Source: Flavobacteriales bacterium
GTDB taxonomy: Bacteria; Bacteroidota; Bacteroidia; Flavobacteriales; Flavobacteriaceae
Direction: 5' to 3'
Assembly (NCBI GenBank): GCA_027032855.1
Contig: JALVLX010000047.1
Coordinates: forward strand, 1-5,652
Length of the DNA: 5,652 nt
The notes beneath the pieces were generated by a model. The model had not been told where the DNA came from. It was given only the letters and a program-made list of their open reading frames with translations, and did not search any database. A program made the translations under genes and the position numbers. Below are positions 1 to 5,163 of the stretch, piece after piece (within the stretch, counting starts at the first letter, position 1; each line of letters opens with the position of its first letter).

Positions 1-112
1 TTAGAAGTTATTCTAGGAAATCTAAAATCGGGATTCCTCACTTCGGCAAGCTCAGCACAAGTGTTCGGTGTTCGATATTCAATTTGATAAGATAAATAGC
101 AATTAATATTCA
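1..112. repeat. Probable degenerate intergenic repeat upstream of the sufT-like gene
   Basis: No convincing coding frame crosses this stretch. It contains a perfect tandem heptamer GTGTTCG at 61-67 and 68-74, two copies of ATATTCA (75-81 and 106-112), and an imperfect inverted pair CACTT/AAGTG (39-43 and 59-63). The wording around 30-60 (GGATTCCTCACTTCGG followed by CAAGCTCAGCACAAG) resembles intergenic repeats that I recall as scattered through Bacteroidota genomes. That resemblance is from memory, not from a search. No clear TAnnTTTG promoter is visible for the downstream gene; the nearest is TCAATTTG at 79-86, with one mismatch and no matching -33 element. The gene may therefore be read from upstream of the window. 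Confidence 0.4.
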
Positions 113-136
113 GTATTGATAAAAACATAAAATAAA

Positions 137-463
137 ATGAGTTATAATAAAATCCCCAAAAAAGTCTTGGAAGATGCTATTGTACAACAATTAAAATTGG
201 TGTACGATCCTGAAATTCCGGTTGATATTTACAATTTAGGATTGATTTACGACATTGAGATAGACGATGATCAAAATGTCAAAATATTGATGACCTTAAC
301 AGCACCCAATTGTCCGGTTGCTGATTCGCTTCCCGAGGAGGTCAAAACGCGTGTCAAAGCCACACATGGTGTCAAAAATGTCGAAGTTGAGCTGACTTTT
401 GACCCACCATGGAGTAAAGATTTCCTCAGTGATGAGGCAAAATTGATACTAGGTATGATGTAA
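137..463 (+). CDS. sufT: SUF-associated Fe-S cluster assembly protein, MIP18/DUF59 family (SufT-like)
   Basis: This 108-residue cytoplasmic protein is a single MIP18-family (DUF59) domain, whose members help mature or transfer iron-sulfur clusters; in Bacteroidota such a protein usually accompanies the SUF genes. The signature is clear: DPEIPVDIYNLGLIYDI at residues 24-40, then the TLTAPNCPVADSLPEEV block at 53-69, in which Cys59 is the family's conserved reactive cysteine, and the closing motif LTFDPPWSKDFLSDEAK near residues 86-102. Length fits the family (about 100-110). The ATG at 137 is preceded by an A-rich leader without a Shine-Dalgarno sequence, as is usual in this phylum, and the residues before the first motif form the expected short N-terminal helix. 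No other suf genes lie inside the window, so operon membership cannot be judged. Paralogues such as PaaD also belong to this family, but the single short domain without a C-terminal Cys cluster favours a SufT-like role. Confidence 0.85.
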   Translation: MSYNKIPKKVLEDAIVQQLKLVYDPEIPVDIYNLGLIYDIEIDDDQNVKILMTLTAPNCPVADSLPEEVKTRVKATHGVKNVEVELTFDPPWSKDFLSDEAKLILGMM

Positions 464-503
464 ATCAATGAGTTAAAAAATTTACAAAAAAACTTTGTTT
501 TGT

Positions 504-534
504 TTTGCCAAAAATAAAAATGTTTATATATTTG
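504..534 (+). promoter_or_regulatory. Bacteroidota-type promoter for the tRNA cluster
   Basis: A TTTG at 504-507 and a perfect TAnnTTTG element (TATATTTG) at 527-534 are separated by 19 bp. This is the spacing expected for the -33/-7 promoter of the Bacteroidota primary sigma factor. Transcription would start at about 539-542, giving a 5' leader of roughly a dozen bases before the first tRNA-Lys at 553. It is the best-formed promoter in the window, as expected for stable RNA genes. Additional TTTG copies at 494-497 and 499-502 are less well spaced. Confidence 0.8.
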
Positions 535-552
535 CACGCCTAACAAAGGAAA

Positions 553-625
553 GACCTGGTAGCTCAGTAGGTAGAGCATCTCCCTTTTAAGGAGAGGGTC
601 CTGAGTTCGAGCCTCAGCCAGGTCA
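553..625 (+). tRNA. tRNA-Lys(TTT), copy 1
   Basis: A complete 73-nt cloverleaf. The acceptor stem GACCTGG (553-559) pairs with CCAGGTC (618-624), with discriminator A625. The anticodon stem TCTCC/GGAGA (579-583, 591-595) encloses the loop CTTTTAA with anticodon TTT at 586-588, and the T arm carries the TTCGAGC loop. The 3' CCA is not encoded, so it must be added by the CCA-adding enzyme. The gene is the first of the three-tRNA cluster and is followed by a run of eight T at 627-634. It differs from copy 2 only at positions 5 and 68, which pair with each other. Confidence 0.97.
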
Positions 626-652
626 CTTTTTTTTGAAATATTAATTATTACC

Positions 653-725
653 GACCCGGTAGCTCAGTAGGTAGAGCATCTCCCTTTTAAGGAGAGGGTC
701 CTGAGTTCGAGCCTCAGCCGGGTCA
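653..725 (+). tRNA. tRNA-Lys(TTT), copy 2
   Basis: A complete 73-nt cloverleaf lying exactly 100 bp downstream of copy 1. The acceptor stem GACCCGG (653-659) pairs with CCGGGTC (718-724), with discriminator A725. The anticodon TTT is at 686-688 and CCA is not encoded. Relative to copy 1 the acceptor pair U5-A68 has become C5-G68; all other bases are identical. The spacer sequences on either side show no similarity to those of copy 1, so only the tRNA body is conserved. No TAnnTTTG element lies in the 27-bp spacer, so it is probably co-transcribed with copy 1. Confidence 0.97.
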
Positions 726-726
726 C

Positions 727-757
727 AAAAAAGTTAGGCATTACGCTTAACTTTTTT
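727..757 (+). terminator. Hairpin between tRNA-Lys and tRNA-Leu; possible intrinsic terminator or processing hairpin
   Basis: The stem AAAAAAGTTAGGC (727-739) pairs with GCTTAACTTTTTT (745-757) around the loop ATTAC, giving 13 continuous pairs with one G-T wobble. The U-tract forms the outer 3' arm, as in many A/T-rich bidirectional terminators. The core has few G-C pairs, so it may terminate only partially, or may instead serve as a processing spacer. It begins two bases after tRNA-Lys copy 2 and ends 15 bp before tRNA-Leu, and no good promoter for tRNA-Leu is visible in that gap. Some read-through is therefore likely. Confidence 0.55.
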
Positions 758-771
758 AGTTTTTACGCAAC

Positions 772-857
772 GCGCACGTGGTGGAATTGGTAGACACGCT
801 AGGTTGAGGGCCTAGTGGCCGTTATAGGCCGTGCAGGTTCAAGTCCTGTCGTGCGCA
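772..857 (+). tRNA. tRNA-Leu(GAG)
   Basis: An 86-nt class II tRNA. The acceptor stem GCGCACG (772-778) pairs with CGTGCGC (850-856), with discriminator A857. The anticodon stem CTAGG/CCTAG (799-803, 811-815) encloses the loop TTGAGGG with anticodon GAG at 806-808. The long variable arm typical of Leu is present, with GGCC at 817-820 pairing with GGCC at 827-830, and the T loop is TTCAAGT. CCA is not encoded. The tRNA reads CUC and CUU codons. Its G36-G37 pair (808-809) makes it an expected substrate of TrmD, encoded next door on the other strand. Confidence 0.96.
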
Positions 858-861
858 CTAC

Positions 862-891
862 AAAAGCCGGAATTCTTTCAGAGCTTTTTTT
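862..891 (+). terminator. Terminator hairpin ending the tRNA cluster
   Basis: AAAAGC (862-867) pairs with GCTTTT (883-888), and an inner stem GAA/TTC (870-872, 877-879) closes a TTCT loop, with a small internal loop between the two stems. Seven T residues at 885-891 form the U-tract on the plus strand. The T-run overlaps the stop codon of the convergent trmD gene (890-892). In the opposite direction the same hairpin is followed by only four T, so minus-strand termination would be weaker but is possible. Confidence 0.65.
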
Positions 892-1564
892 ATTTCAACA
901 AATCCGGTCTTATCTTTTTAGTAATTTCCTCAGCTTGTTGCTCCCGCCATTCGGCTATTTTTTGATGGTTGCCCGATAGTAAAACATCCGGCACTTTCAT
1001 ACCTTTATATTCCGGCGGACGTGTATAAACCGGCGGCGCTAACAAACAGTTTTGGAAAGAATCAGTTAAAGCGGAAGTTTCATCATTCATAGCGCCCGGA
1101 ATTAACCGTACGATAGCATCAGTCAAGACGGCAGCCGGCAACTCACCACCTGATAAGACATAATCACCAATGGAAATTTCGCGTGTGATATGCAAATCGC
1201 GCAGACGTTGATCTACACCTTTATAATGTCCGGCAAGTATCATCAAATTGGTTTTTAAAGACAATTCATTAACCATTGTTTGCTTTAAAACAGGCGCATC
1301 GGGTGTCATAAATATAATGTCATCATAATCCCGCTCCGATTTCAATTGCGAAATCAACCGGTCAAGCGGCTCTACCATCAACACCATACCGGCACCACCA
1401 CCGTATTGATAATCATCAATTTGTTTGTATTTCCCCTTACCGTAATCGTGAATATCATGGATGAAAATTTCTACAACTCCCTTATCCTTAGCACGTTGTA
1501 TGATACTATAATTTAAAAAGCTATCCAGAAGTTGCGGTACGGCACTTAAAATATCAACACGCAT
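890..1564 (-). CDS. trmD: tRNA (guanine-N1-)-methyltransferase TrmD
   Basis: TrmD transfers a methyl group from S-adenosylmethionine to N1 of G37 in tRNAs with G at position 36, preventing +1 frameshifting; it acts in the cytoplasm as a homodimer. The 224-residue protein shows the SPOUT-class trefoil-knot motifs in order: the YGGGAGMVLMVEPL segment at 54-67, the knot loop LAGHYKGVDQRL at 110-121, and SIGDYVLSGGELPA at 131-144. Arg153 and the catalytic Asp168 (in ETSALTDSF) align by inspection with E. coli Arg154 and Asp169. The start MRVDILSAVPQLL matches the family's N-terminus, so the ATG at 1564 is well supported. Length is slightly below E. coli's 255 residues, the C-terminal tail being shorter after the GNHQKIAEWR block, which is common outside the Proteobacteria. 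It stands alone, convergent to the tRNA cluster and divergent from the ppiD-like gene, not within an rpsP-rimM-trmD-rplS operon as in E. coli. Confidence 0.97.
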   Translation of the reverse strand: MRVDILSAVPQLLDSFLNYSIIQRAKDKGVVEIFIHDIHDYGKGKYKQIDDYQYGGGAGMVLMVEPLDRLISQLKSERDYDDIIFMTPDAPVLKQTMVNELSLKTNLMILAGHYKGVDQRLRDLHITREISIGDYVLSGGELPAAVLTDAIVRLIPGAMNDETSALTDSFQNCLLAPPVYTRPPEYKGMKVPDVLLSGNHQKIAEWREQQAEEITKKIRPDLLK

Positions 1565-1582
1565 AAATTTTATATTTTAAAG

Positions 1583-1590
1583 CAAAGATA
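1583..1590 (-). promoter_or_regulatory. -7 element of the trmD promoter
   Basis: The reverse complement reads TATCTTTG, a perfect TAnnTTTG element that ends 18 bp upstream of the trmD start codon. The upstream -33 position at 19-bp spacing reads GTTT, not TTTG, so only the -7 half is strong. The transcript would have a very short A/T-rich leader without a Shine-Dalgarno sequence. Confidence 0.6.
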
Positions 1591-1662
1591 AACATTTGAA
1601 AAAAGAATAAAACCGGTCAAAAAAATAATCTATAAAAATTTTCTTTTTTTCATAATAGTTCG

Positions 1663-1670
1663 TATTTTCG
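1663..1670 (+). promoter_or_regulatory. Possible -7 element of the ppiD-like gene
   Basis: TATTTTCG matches TAnnTTTG with one mismatch and lies 40 bp upstream of the ATG at 1711. The position 19 bp upstream (1640-1643) reads TTTT, three of four matches to the -33 element TTTG. It is the best candidate on the plus strand of the 146-bp divergent region. Little G/C is present in the leader, and the bases before the ATG do not form a clear ribosome binding site. Confidence 0.4.
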
Positions 1671-1710
1671 CAGACTAATGTAAAATATATAAAATATAAA
1701 TTTCTAGAAG

Positions 1711-3855
1711 ATGGCAATATTAGGAAAAATTCAACAAAAATCAGGCGTATTAATCGGAATTATTGCATTGGCATTATTTGCCTTTGTTATTCAAGGATTG
1801 ATTAAAAATTCGTCCTCTTTGGGAAAAGGAGATGTAAATGTAATCGGTGAAGTAGATGGACGTAAAATGCCACGTGCCGATTTTCAAAAAAGAGTTGCTT
1901 TAATGCAAAAACAAGCTCGAAATTTTTCTCAAATGCAGGCTGTTAAAACAGTTTGGGATCAAATGGTCAACGAAGCTGTTTTAAACAACGAATATGAAAA
2001 ACTAGGCATAAATGTTGGACAAGATCGTGTCAGAGATTTGGTTCTGAATGACCCTGCAATTAAAGGAGCTTTTACCAATCAACAAGGTGTTTTTGACGAA
2101 AACCGTTTGTCTGATTACATTGACCAAATATATCAAAACAAAGATAAAAATCCTGAAATTTTCGCTCAATGGAAAAATTATGAAAACTCCTTGATTGAAA
2201 ATGAGAAGAAAAAAATATATATGAATATGTTAAAAGCAGCCATTCAGCCTACTTTAAAAGAAGGTGAATGGTTGTATCATTATGAAAATGATGCTGTTGA
2301 TTTTAAATATGCGGCTGTTCCGTATAACAATATCCCCGATTCAGTGGTAAATGTTACCAAAGAAGACATCAAAGCTTACATTAATAAACATCAAAAAAAA
2401 TATAAAACAAAAGAAAGCCGTAGTTTAAACTACGTATTTATTCCTTTGGAACCTTCTGCAAAAGATAAAGAAAAGATTAAAGACGAATTGAAAGCTTTAA
2501 TCAGTGACAAAGAGGTTTATGATAAAAATGCACCGGACAACAAAAAAATTGAAAAAGGTTTTAAAAATACTGAAGATGCTGAAGCTTTTGCTAACAAATA
2601 TTCAGATGTAAAACAACAAGCACGTTGGTATTTTAAAAATAAATTGTTTAGACAATTTGCAGATACACTCATTAAATTGAATAAAGGTGATATTTATGGT
2701 CCTTATGAAGTAAAAAAACAGGTTTACTTAACTAAAGTTACTGACACCAAAATGTTACCTGATTCAGCAAAAGCTTCACATATCTTGATTGCTTACAAAG
2801 GAGCTATGCGTGCCAATCCGGCAGTTACACGTGACAAAGAATCTGCTAAAAAGAAAGCGGATAGTATCTTAAAAGTTGTTCAGAGAAATCCAGCAAAATT
2901 TGCTGATTATGCCAAAGAATTATCCGACGGTCCCACCAAATCAAAAGGTGGTGATTTAGGTTGGTTTACTTACGGACAAATGGTACCGGCTTTCAACGAC
3001 TTTGTATTTGAAGGTAAAAAAGGACAAATTGGTTTGGTTGAAACATCTTTTGGATTTCATATTGTTAAAATCAACGACCTTACAGAACCCGAAAAAGCTA
3101 TTAAAACAGTTTCGATCATCAGAAATGTTGAACCTAGTACAGAAACTGAAAACGAAACTTTTTCCAAAGCAGCAAAATTTGCCGGTGAAGCATTGAATGC
3201 CAAAACAGCTAAAGACTTTTTTGCATTAGCTAAGAAAAACGGTTACGAACCTAAACCGGTCAAAAAGTTAGGTAGATATGAAGACAAAATTCCCGGGTTG
3301 GGACAAAGCAGAAATATTATCAGCTGGTTGTACAATGATGACCGTAAAGTTGGCGATGTTTCTAAATTTGATTTGGAAAAAGGGCATGTTATAGCTTTTG
3401 TAACTGAAATCAATAAAAAAGGCTTAATGTCTCCCGAAGAAGCATCTGTATTGGTTAAACCAATTTTAATTAAGAAAAAGAAAGCTGAAATCATTAAAGC
3501 TAAATTTACCGGAAATACTTTTGACGAAATGGCTAAAAATGCTAAAGCAAAAGTTGGTACTGCAACAGGTGTCAGACTAAAAAATCCTTACATCCCCGGA
3601 TTTGGAAAAGAACCGGTTGTGGTTGCTAAAGCATTTTCACTTGAACCCGGCAAATTCTCACAACCTATTGAAGGTACTAAAGCTGTTTACATTGTTCAAA
3701 CTATCAAAATTGACAAAGCGGCAGACATTAAAAATTATATGCCTTATGTAGAAAAATTGAAGAAAGAATATAAAAAAGGTTTAGAAATAAACGTAATAAA
3801 TGCTTTGAAAGATAAAGCTGATATAGAAGATAATCGCATCAACTTCTATAAATAA
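1711..3855 (+). CDS. ppiD: Membrane-anchored parvulin-type peptidylprolyl isomerase (PpiD-like, SurA_N domain)
   Basis: A 714-residue envelope foldase that should sit in the inner membrane with its body in the periplasm, helping exported and outer-membrane proteins fold. An uncleaved N-terminal membrane anchor spans about residues 12-31 (GVLIGIIALALFAFVIQGLI). It is followed by a SurA/PpiD-type helical chaperone region (EVDGRKMPRADFQKRV onward, to about 200), which includes a VWDQMVNEAVLNNEYEKLGI helix. A canonical PpiC rotamase domain occupies about 351-456: SHILI (His357), GGDLGWF at 413-419, the MVPAF motif at 424-428, and GFHIVKI with His450. These conserved parvulin positions suggest an active isomerase, unlike the E. 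coli PpiD domain, which is reported as poorly active. The C-terminal third is Lys-rich and includes a second, partial parvulin-like segment (VAKAFSLEPGKFSQPI to YIVQTIKI). It is longer than E. coli PpiD (623 residues), as is usual for flavobacterial members. It appears monocistronic, with a strong terminator 16 bp downstream. Confidence 0.9.
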   Translation: MAILGKIQQKSGVLIGIIALALFAFVIQGLIKNSSSLGKGDVNVIGEVDGRKMPRADFQKRVALMQKQARNFSQMQAVKTVWDQMVNEAVLNNEYEKLGINVGQDRVRDLVLNDPAIKGAFTNQQGVFDENRLSDYIDQIYQNKDKNPEIFAQWKNYENSLIENEKKKIYMNMLKAAIQPTLKEGEWLYHYENDAVDFKYAAVPYNNIPDSVVNVTKEDIKAYINKHQKKYKTKESRSLNYVFIPLEPSAKDKEKIKDELKALISDKEVYDKNAPDNKKIEKGFKNTEDAEAFANKYSDVKQQARWYFKNKLFRQFADTLIKLNKGDIYGPYEVKKQVYLTKVTDTKMLPDSAKASHILIAYKGAMRANPAVTRDKESAKKKADSILKVVQRNPAKFADYAKELSDGPTKSKGGDLGWFTYGQMVPAFNDFVFEGKKGQIGLVETSFGFHIVKINDLTEPEKAIKTVSIIRNVEPSTETENETFSKAAKFAGEALNAKTAKDFFALAKKNGYEPKPVKKLGRYEDKIPGLGQSRNIISWLYNDDRKVGDVSKFDLEKGHVIAFVTEINKKGLMSPEEASVLVKPILIKKKKAEIIKAKFTGNTFDEMAKNAKAKVGTATGVRLKNPYIPGFGKEPVVVAKAFSLEPGKFSQPIEGTKAVYIVQTIKIDKAADIKNYMPYVEKLKKEYKKGLEINVINALKDKADIEDNRINFYK

Positions 3856-3870
3856 AGAATTTAAAAGATT

Positions 3871-3907
3871 AAAAAAAGTCCGTTGCATTTGTGACGGACT
3901 TTTTTTT
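3871..3907 (+). terminator. Intrinsic terminator of the ppiD-like gene
   Basis: Seven A followed by GTCCGT (3871-3883) pair perfectly with ACGGAC followed by T (3894-3906) around a 10-base loop, giving 13 pairs; the T-run spans 3900-3907. This is a textbook Rho-independent terminator just after the stop codon at 3853-3855. The A-run on the other arm makes it symmetric, so it would also work on the minus strand, but no minus-strand gene ends here. Confidence 0.92.
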
Positions 3908-3927
3908 ATAAAAAGGAAAAATTAGCG

Positions 3928-3935
3928 TATTTTTG
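3928..3935 (+). promoter_or_regulatory. -7 element of the pgk promoter
   Basis: TATTTTTG is a perfect TAnnTTTG element 27 bp upstream of the pgk ATG. At 19-bp spacing the -33 position (3905-3908) reads TTTA, three of four matches to TTTG, and this falls in the last T residues of the ppiD terminator. So pgk has its own promoter packed directly against the preceding terminator. The leader is A/T-rich and lacks a Shine-Dalgarno sequence. Confidence 0.65.
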
Positions 3936-3962
3936 TTTTTATAATTTTTTGAAAATACTACT

Positions 3963-5156
3963 ATGAAAACCTTAAAAGACATTAACTTTAACAATCGAAA
4001 AGCTTTAATTCGCGTGGACTTTAATGTGCCTCTCAATGAGAAATTTGAAGTAACAGACAACACGCGAATAATAGCAGCAAAACCTAGTATTGAAAAAATT
4101 TTAAATGATGGCGGAAGCGTTATTTTAATGTCGCATCTGGGACGACCAAAAGGCAAAGAAGAACAATTCTCACTAAAACACGTTGTGCCGGAACTTGAAA
4201 AAGTGCTTGGTCATAAAGTCACATTTGTTGATGATTGTATTGGAGAGAAAGTTAAAAAAGCAGTTGCAGGTCTCAATCCGGGAGACATTTTGTTATTAGA
4301 GAACTTACGTTTTTATCCGGAAGAAAAAAAAGGCGATGAAAAATTTGCAAAAGCTTTAGCAGATTTGGGCGCTGACTATTATATCAACGATGCGTTCGGA
4401 ACAGCCCACCGCGCCCATGCCTCTACGTCTGTTATTGCCCGCTTTTTTGACAAAGACCACAAAGCTCCGGGGCTATTGCTCGAGAAAGAAATTAACAGTA
4501 TCCGCAAAGCTTTGGACGAAGGCAAAAAACCGGTTACTGCCATAATCGGCGGCGCCAAAGTATCGAGTAAAATTGGTGTTATTGAAAATCTTTTAAACAA
4601 AGTAGATAATCTGATTATTGTTGGTGGCATGGCATACACATTTTTAAAGACACTCGGCAATAAAATTGGGGATTCTATCGTTGAAGATGATAAGTTGGAT
4701 TTGGCTAAAAGAATTTTGTCTGAAGCTAAAGAAAACGGTATTAACTTGATTTTACCTATAGATTTGGTAATTGCCGATAAATTTTCAAACGATGCTCAAA
4801 CACAAATTGTTGATGCTCAAAACACTCCCGAAGGTTGGCAAGGTCTTGATATTGGTCCGAAAACGCAAAAATTACTTGACAAAGTGATTCAAGATTCCAA
4901 AACTATTATATGGAACGGACCTGCCGGTGTATTTGAGTTTGACAAATTTGCTACCGGAACGGAACAAATAGGTTTATCTATAGGAAGAGCTTCTGAAAAA
5001 GGCGCTTACTCTCTGGTAGGTGGTGGCGACTCGGTTGCTGCCGTTAAAAAACTGGGATTAACTGACAAAATTAGTTATATTTCTACCGGTGGTGGTGCGT
5101 TGTTGGAAATGCTTGAAGGCAAAACGCTACCCGGTATTGTCGCTCTATCTGAATAA
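3963..5156 (+). CDS. pgk: Phosphoglycerate kinase
   Basis: Catalyses the reversible phosphate transfer from 1,3-bisphosphoglycerate to ADP, giving 3-phosphoglycerate and ATP, in cytoplasmic glycolysis and gluconeogenesis. The 397-residue length is typical of the bacterial monomeric enzyme. N-domain substrate residues are in place: RVDFNVP at 17-23 (Asp19, Asn21), Arg35 in DNTRI, SHLGRPKG at 57-64 (His58, Arg61), ENLRFYPEE around Arg116, and HRAHAS at 149-154 (Arg150). C-domain nucleotide motifs follow: GGAKVSSKI from 196 (Lys199, Lys203), WNGPAGVFE at 317-325, and GGGDS at 353-357, with the closing STGGGALLEMLEGK. The start is fixed by the family's N-terminal KDINFNNRKALIRVDFN block. Nothing is missing, so the enzyme should be active. 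The next gene begins 7 bp after its stop codon, so the two are probably co-transcribed. Confidence 0.99.
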   Translation: MKTLKDINFNNRKALIRVDFNVPLNEKFEVTDNTRIIAAKPSIEKILNDGGSVILMSHLGRPKGKEEQFSLKHVVPELEKVLGHKVTFVDDCIGEKVKKAVAGLNPGDILLLENLRFYPEEKKGDEKFAKALADLGADYYINDAFGTAHRAHASTSVIARFFDKDHKAPGLLLEKEINSIRKALDEGKKPVTAIIGGAKVSSKIGVIENLLNKVDNLIIVGGMAYTFLKTLGNKIGDSIVEDDKLDLAKRILSEAKENGINLILPIDLVIADKFSNDAQTQIVDAQNTPEGWQGLDIGPKTQKLLDKVIQDSKTIIWNGPAGVFEFDKFATGTEQIGLSIGRASEKGAYSLVGGGDSVAAVKKLGLTDKISYISTGGGALLEMLEGKTLPGIVALSE

Positions 5157-5163
5157 ATTGTTT

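Noticed and set aside
1..87. Open frame of 28 codons from position 1 ending with TGA at 85-87, possibly the 3' end of an upstream gene
   Set aside because: The peptide (starting LEVILGNLKSGF) matches no family I recognise, and its second half runs through the repeat-like sequence, so coding is doubtful.
271..579. Minus-strand open frame of 102 codons
   Set aside because: It lies antisense to the sufT-like gene and runs into the tRNA-Lys gene; the peptide is rich in Phe, Ser and Leu without any family motif.
553..725. 100-bp periodic repeat that could suggest a CRISPR-like or tandem array
   Set aside because: Both repeat units are complete tRNA-Lys genes with perfect cloverleaf pairing and only two copies exist.
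772..891. tRNA-Leu 3' end as an integration attachment site
   Set aside because: No integrase gene, no duplicated tRNA 3' fragment and no foreign gene block are seen downstream; trmD follows at once.
3243..3494. Minus-strand open frame inside the ppiD-like gene
   Set aside because: A shadow of a well-supported coding frame, with no start signals or recognisable motif.
4379..4660. Minus-strand open frame inside pgk, in a locally more GC-rich patch (about 4380-4560)
   Set aside because: The patch encodes highly conserved pgk motifs (HRAHAS and GGAKVSSKI), which explains the composition; there is no evidence for a separate gene or for transfer.
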